9,390 bases of DNA. Source: an uncultured Myxococcales bacterium. GTDB taxonomy: Bacteria; Myxococcota_A; UBA9042. The notes below the pieces were generated by a model. That model made no database searches. It was given only the letters and a program-made list of their open reading frames with translations, and was not told the origin of the DNA. The DNA is taken from NCBI GenBank assembly GCA_903917305.1, contig CAIXAA010000191.1:1-9390 (forward strand), read 5' to 3'. Positions 6,164 through 9,390 of this stretch are shown in pieces. The position numbers and the translations under genes are program-made. Each line of letters begins with the position of its first letter. Positions within the stretch are counted from its first letter, which is position 1.

Positions 6164-7774
6164 CTACATGCGCAACACGCCAAACTTCGGCCCGACCGCC
6201 GCAACATCCCGATTCCACGCTGCTTGCAGCCCCAGCGCCAGCGCCGCGCGCGTCTGACGCGGATCGATGATGCCGTCGTCCCAGATCTGCCCGGTCGCGT
6301 AGTACGGATCCGACTGACGGTCGAATTCCTCAATGACCATCGCTTCCATCGACGCCATGTCGTCCGCGTCCGGCGTGCCGCCCAGCTTGCGGATGGCCTC
6401 TTCCTGCACGATGCGCATGACGCGCGCCGCCTGCTCGCCGCCCATGACTGAGATGCGGCTCGTGGGCCAGGTCAGCAGCAAGCGTGGGTCGTAAGCCCGC
6501 CCGCACATGCCGTAATTGCCCGCGCCGAAGCTGCCGCCGACCAGGACCGTGAACTGCGGCACGCTCGCGGTGCTGACGGCGTGGACCATCTTGGCGCCGT
6601 CCTTGACGATGCCGCCGCGCTCCGCGTCGACGCCGACCATGAAGCCTGTGATATTCTGCAGGTAGATGATCGGCACGCGCTTCTGGCAGCAGAGCTGGAT
6701 GAAGTGCGTTGCCTTCAAGGCGCTGGGCGAGAACAGCGGGCCGTTGTTGCCGAGCATGCCGCACAAGTAGCCGTCGATGCGGGCGAATCCGCAGACGAGC
6801 GTGGGGCCGTAGCCGGCGCGGAACTCGTCGAACTCGCTGGCGTCGACGATGCGCGCGATGACTTCGCGGATGTCGAACGGCGTCTTGAGGCTGGGCGGCA
6901 CGATGCCCAGCAACTCCTCGGGATCATGGGCAGGTGGCCGCGGCGTGTCGCGCGGGACGAAGTGCCCGGGCCGCGACAGGTTCGCGACGATTTGGCGGCC
7001 GATGCGGATGGCGTCGGCGTCGTCCTGTGCGAGATAGTCACACAAGCCGCTGATTTCGTGATGCATCTGCGCGCCACCCAGCGTCTCGTCGTCGGTATCC
7101 GCGCCCGTCGCTGCCTTGACCAGCGGCGGTCCGGCGAGGAAGACCTTGGCCTGGTTGCGCACCATGACCGTGTAGTCGCTCATGCCGGGCACGTACGCGC
7201 CACCCGCGGTGGAATTGCCGAAGACCAAAGCGATTTGCGGCAAGCCCATGGCCGACATGCGCGCCTGGTTGCAGAACCCGCGGCCGCCGCGGTTGCCGGG
7301 TGCGAACAGCTCGGCCTGGTAGAGCAGATTGGCGCCGGCGGACTCGGTCAGCGCGATCGTGGGCAAGCCGTTTTCCCAAGCGATTTGCTGGCTTCGCACC
7401 ATCTTGTCCACGCCGAGCGGGTAGATGGCGCCGCCTTTGACGCGCGTGTCGTTGGCCGAAATCATGCACAGGCGACCTTCCACGTGGCCGACGCCGATGA
7501 TGCAGCCGCCGCCCGGGCACTCGCCGTCGTATTGGCCATGCGCCGCCAAGGGCGAGAGCTCGAGGAAGGAGCCGTCGCGGTCCAGCAGCCGCTCCACGCG
7601 TTCGCGCGGCGAGAGCTTGCCGGCCTTGGCCAGCTTGTGCGCGGCCTTGGCACCGCCCGCGTTGCGCGCCGCCGTTTGGCGTTCGCGCAGCGTGGCCAGC
7701 AACTCGAGCATGTGCGCGCGGTTGCGCTGGAAGTCCGGGGAACGCGGATGGATGCGGGTCTCTAGGCGGTCCAT
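6164..7774 (-). CDS. Acyl-CoA carboxylase beta subunit: carboxyltransferase (methylcrotonyl/geranyl-CoA carboxylase type)
   Basis: This 536-residue protein has the normal size for MCC-beta-like carboxyltransferases. It moves the carboxyl group from biotin to an acyl-CoA. The N-terminal crotonase-like half shows GGGCIIGVGHVEGR (88-101), ESAGANLL (144-151), NQARMSAMGLPQIALVFG (169-186) and STAGGAYVPGMSD (188-200), then FLAGPPLVKAATG (212-224) and ELLGIVPP (287-294). The C-terminal half shows QNITGFMVG (373-381), GGSFGAGNYGMCGRAYDPR (413-431) and WPTSRISVMGG (436-446). Both oxyanion-hole loops are present. It ends in FGVLRM, the usual family terminus. The ATG at 7774 is chosen because GGAGGT sits five bases upstream; an ATG at 7816 would add 14 residues but has no Shine-Dalgarno. 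Together with the alpha subunit downstream it forms a complete two-subunit enzyme. Sequence does not settle methylcrotonyl-CoA, geranyl-CoA or another substrate. Confidence 0.95.
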   Translation of the reverse strand: MDRLETRIHPRSPDFQRNRAHMLELLATLRERQTAARNAGGAKAAHKLAKAGKLSPRERVERLLDRDGSFLELSPLAAHGQYDGECPGGGCIIGVGHVEGRLCMISANDTRVKGGAIYPLGVDKMVRSQQIAWENGLPTIALTESAGANLLYQAELFAPGNRGGRGFCNQARMSAMGLPQIALVFGNSTAGGAYVPGMSDYTVMVRNQAKVFLAGPPLVKAATGADTDDETLGGAQMHHEISGLCDYLAQDDADAIRIGRQIVANLSRPGHFVPRDTPRPPAHDPEELLGIVPPSLKTPFDIREVIARIVDASEFDEFRAGYGPTLVCGFARIDGYLCGMLGNNGPLFSPSALKATHFIQLCCQKRVPIIYLQNITGFMVGVDAERGGIVKDGAKMVHAVSTASVPQFTVLVGGSFGAGNYGMCGRAYDPRLLLTWPTSRISVMGGEQAARVMRIVQEEAIRKLGGTPDADDMASMEAMVIEEFDRQSDPYYATGQIWDDGIIDPRQTRAALALGLQAAWNRDVAAVGPKFGVLRM

Positions 7775-7816
7775 GGCGACCTCCAGGCCGTTGCGGCCGA
7801 GGTGGGTGTAGCGCAT
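7775..7816 (-). pseudogene. Aldo/keto-reductase-like N-terminal stub that carries the carboxyltransferase Shine-Dalgarno
   Basis: Reading left from 7816, the codons give MRYTHLGRNGLEVA and then run in frame into the carboxyltransferase start. MxYxxLGRxGLxV is the standard N-terminus of aldo/keto reductases, where it begins the first beta-hairpin; nothing after it resembles that family. There is no Shine-Dalgarno before 7816 (the preceding bases are C-rich: CAAGCCCCCCTCGC). The Gly-Leu-Glu-Val codons contain GGAGGT, which is the Shine-Dalgarno of the ATG at 7774. I read it as a possible remnant of a deleted reductase gene; an unusual 14-residue N-terminal extension or chance is the alternative. 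Confidence 0.4.
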
Positions 7817-7877
7817 GCGAGGGGGGCTTGTCACTTCGCGGCAGCGGCGCCCGCGCCGGTTCGCACGACCGCCGGTG

Positions 7878-9191
7878 TCAGTCGGGCGAATCCGCCGCAG
7901 CGGAGGCGACATCCGGGGGCGGGGGCTGCGCCTCGTCCACCACGACTGCGGGCAGATCCAGGATGAATCGCGCACCGCCTGCTTCGCAGTTCTCCGCGCG
8001 GATGCTCCCGCCCACCGCCTCGACGTACTTGCGGCACAAGGCCAGGCCCAGCCCGGTGCCCTTGCCCGGCACCTTGGTCGTGAAGAAGGGATCGAACAGC
8101 TTGTCGATGACGTCTGCCGGCAGACCAGGACCGTTGTCCTCGATGGCGAGGCGCACGCGACCCGACGGCGACGGCGGGCGCGGCAGGTACACGCGCACGT
8201 GCCCGCCACCGGGCCGCGATTCCAGCGCATCCGCCGCATTGACCAGGAGGTTCACCAACACTTGGACAAGGCGCCCCGCCCCGATGCCCACAAGGACACG
8301 CGCGTGCGGCAGCTCGCTCGCGACCGAAGCCAGCCCGTGCAGCCGTGCCGAAGCGATGCGCAGCGCCTCTTCGACGGTTGCACACGCGTCGCAGACCTGC
8401 TGCTCGGTTTCGCTGTCCCGGCGCGAGAACTTCGCCAGGTCGCTGACGATCTGCCGGACGCGATCGAGGCCCTCGTCCGCGCGATCCAGCATCTTCTCGC
8501 TTGAATCATCCATGTGCTCAAGCTCTTGCAGGTGATCGCGCACCATGACGAGGTTGCCCATCACGAAGGTCAGCGGGTTGTTGATCTCGTGCGCGACGCC
8601 GGCCGCCAATTCGCCCAGGACGACAAGGCGTTGGGCGTCCGCGCGGCGCCGCTCGCTGAGCGCCAGTTGCTCGAGCACGGCGACGCGCTCGGCGGTGGCG
8701 CGCACCTCGGCCGCCCGGGCGCGCTGGTGCGCGAAGGTCGCGAGGAGGGCGATGACGGAGTAGGTGGTCGTCATCCCCGCGGCCAGCGCGACGTGCGACC
8801 ACGGCTGATGCGCGGTCAACTCCAGCCAGATCGCCCAGCCCAGGCCGCCCACGGCGAAGACCAGCACGGAGCCGCGGTCGTCCGGCGCCAAGGCCGCCAC
8901 CACCAACGGCATCGCGACGAGCAACGGGAACAGCACGCCCTCGATACTGTCCGTGGTCATGACGACGATGGCCGGCAGGAACACGATGCCGCCGATCGAG
9001 GACACGACGCCGCCGATCCGCGAAGAAAGTCGCGCAGAACCAACGAGCTCGCCAACGACGAGAATGTGCAGCGCCCAGAGCAGGAACAGCGCGCGCAGCG
9101 TCGGTCCATGCTCGAGCGTGAGCGACGCGGCCACGCCGACGGTGGCCACGAGCGCCGCGCCGGCGCGATAGATCCTGCGTTTTCCCGTCAT
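7878..9191 (-). CDS. Membrane sensor histidine kinase (NtrB-like HisKA type)
   Basis: This is a 437-residue kinase. Six hydrophobic segments fill the first third (about 10-25, 33-50, 59-78, 84-101, 107-124 and 133-153), with short loops and no large periplasmic domain, so the sensor is in the membrane itself. A coiled-coil-like helix (155-190) leads to the phosphoacceptor box ELAAGVAHEINNPLT with His201. The ATPase domain shows the N box VNLLVNAADAL (313-323), the DNGPG box (352-356), the F box FDPFFTTK (366-373) and the G2 box GKGTGLGL (376-383). A Pro/Ala/Asp tail ends the protein. All catalytic motifs are intact. The start at 9191 has only a distant G-rich ribosome-binding site, so it is less certain. 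No response regulator lies in the window. The 103-base gap to the carboxyltransferase allows co-transcription but does not prove it. Confidence 0.93.
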   Translation of the reverse strand: MTGKRRIYRAGAALVATVGVAASLTLEHGPTLRALFLLWALHILVVGELVGSARLSSRIGGVVSSIGGIVFLPAIVVMTTDSIEGVLFPLLVAMPLVVAALAPDDRGSVLVFAVGGLGWAIWLELTAHQPWSHVALAAGMTTTYSVIALLATFAHQRARAAEVRATAERVAVLEQLALSERRRADAQRLVVLGELAAGVAHEINNPLTFVMGNLVMVRDHLQELEHMDDSSEKMLDRADEGLDRVRQIVSDLAKFSRRDSETEQQVCDACATVEEALRIASARLHGLASVASELPHARVLVGIGAGRLVQVLVNLLVNAADALESRPGGGHVRVYLPRPPSPSGRVRLAIEDNGPGLPADVIDKLFDPFFTTKVPGKGTGLGLALCRKYVEAVGGSIRAENCEAGGARFILDLPAVVVDEAQPPPPDVASAAADSPD

Positions 9192-9386
9192 CGGATGCGT
9201 CGGCCCCCCTGACCGTCCGGGATCCTGAGGGTTCCAAGGGTACTCGCCCGGCGGTGGAGCGACAAGCCGGCGGCGGTCGCGCAGCCGCGCCGCAAGCAGC
9301 GCGCAGCCTTGCGCAGCTGCGCCGTTGATTCCATCACCCCGACATGCTGCAATCGGGCCAGGCTCGCCCAGCCCTTGGAGAACCCC
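9192..9386. promoter_or_regulatory. Divergent intergenic region upstream of the kinase with candidate promoters and a palindrome
   Basis: This 195-base stretch precedes the kinase and probably also a rightward gene. Leftward candidate: TTGTCG (9265-9260), 17 bases, TACCCT (9242-9237). Rightward candidate: TTGATT (9325-9330), 17 bases, TGCAAT (9348-9353), about 34 bases before ATG at 9387. A perfect 12-base palindrome, GCGCAGCTGCGC, lies at 9311-9322, and its half GCGCAGC also occurs at 9279-9285 and 9301-9307. Box matches to the sigma-70 consensus are only three to four of six, so these are weak calls. Confidence 0.3.
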
Positions 9387-9390
9387 ATGG
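9387..9390 (+). CDS. Possible start of a rightward gene cut by the window end
   Basis: ATG at 9387-9389 follows TTGGAG (9375-9380) with a 6-base spacer, a good initiation layout, and a weak promoter-like pair lies just upstream. Only the first codon is visible, so the product is unknown. If real, this gene is divergent from the histidine kinase and could be the missing partner response regulator, which is speculation. Confidence 0.3.

Noticed and set aside
6006..6257. Rightward reading frame encoding a Gly-Ser repeat
   Set aside because: It is the complement of the hexamer array and overlaps both carboxylase genes; no ribosome-binding site and no family-like sequence outside the repeat.
4198..6270. 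Long rightward frame antisense to the biotin carboxylase gene
   Set aside because: Arg/Gln/His-rich composition typical of the antisense of GC-rich coding DNA; the minus strand encodes a complete enzyme with all motifs.
4027..6333. A biotin carboxylase start upstream of 6027, reading through the hexamer array
   Set aside because: The frame is open, but the added segment is the Arg/Ser/Asn-type translation of the repeat and lies over the carboxyltransferase end; the ATG at 6027 has a good ribosome-binding site and begins the canonical KRLLIANRGEIA.
6581..7765. Long rightward frame antisense to the carboxyltransferase gene
   Set aside because: Same reason: no recognisable motifs, and the opposite strand is a full, conserved protein.
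4027..7774. A single fused carboxyltransferase-biotin carboxylase protein
   Set aside because: The two genes are in different frames, the first has a stop at the family's usual terminus, and hexamer changes cannot bring them into one frame.
9188..9388. Leftward 66-residue frame upstream of the kinase
   Set aside because: Arg/Ala-rich with no ribosome-binding site or similarity; it overlaps the kinase start and the probable divergent promoter region.

Overview
The window is GC-rich, gene-dense bacterial DNA with strong G/C at third codon positions. A lipoprotein with a Thr/Asp/Ala-rich linker and duplicated cysteine modules, a formylglycine-generating-enzyme-like (FGE-like) domain protein and an NtrB-like sensor kinase together suggest a Myxococcota or related deltaproteobacterial-type organism. 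This is inferred from gene style only. No rRNA, tRNA, CRISPR array, insertion sequence or phage gene was seen.

Left part (1-3044), three surface or signalling-type units. Positions 3-353 (+) hold the C-terminal end of an FGE/SUMF1-like protein that lacks the catalytic cysteine pair. After 74 bases, 428-1045 (+) encodes a 205-residue protein with a GHG...GC pattern resembling DUF4347 and other caspase-like (clan CD) folds. It converges on an unrecognised, probably secreted protein (1042-2010, -), and the two genes share a CTAG that supplies both stop codons. A divergent 158-base gap separates the latter from a cysteine-rich lipoprotein (2169-3044, +) built from two copies of an 11-cysteine module.

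Middle and right part (3085-9191), a leftward gene set. In transcription order it contains a membrane sensor histidine kinase (9191-7878), the carboxyltransferase (beta) subunit of a methylcrotonyl/geranyl-CoA-type acyl-CoA carboxylase (7774-6164), its biotin carboxylase plus biotin-carrier (alpha) subunit (6027-4027), and a beta-keto acid cleavage enzyme of the BKACE/DUF849 family (4007-3150). A strong hairpin terminator (3085-3117) closes the set. Both carboxylase halves are complete and keep their catalytic motifs. The enzymes probably act in one acyl-CoA or branched-chain catabolic route ending in acetoacetate plus an acyl-CoA, but the usual leucine-pathway partners are absent here, so the substrate is open. 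The kinase may sense a related signal or may only be a neighbour; no response regulator is visible.

The most unusual structures are: an 18-copy hexanucleotide array (6055-6162) filling the gap between the two carboxylase genes, which encodes (Pro-Glu)18 in frame directly after the carboxyltransferase stop; an aldo/keto-reductase-like N-terminal stub immediately upstream of the carboxyltransferase, whose Gly-Leu-Glu-Val codons form that gene's Shine-Dalgarno; the duplicated cysteine module; and the FGE-like / caspase-like gene pair. The last bases (9387-9390) look like the start of a rightward gene divergent from the kinase.
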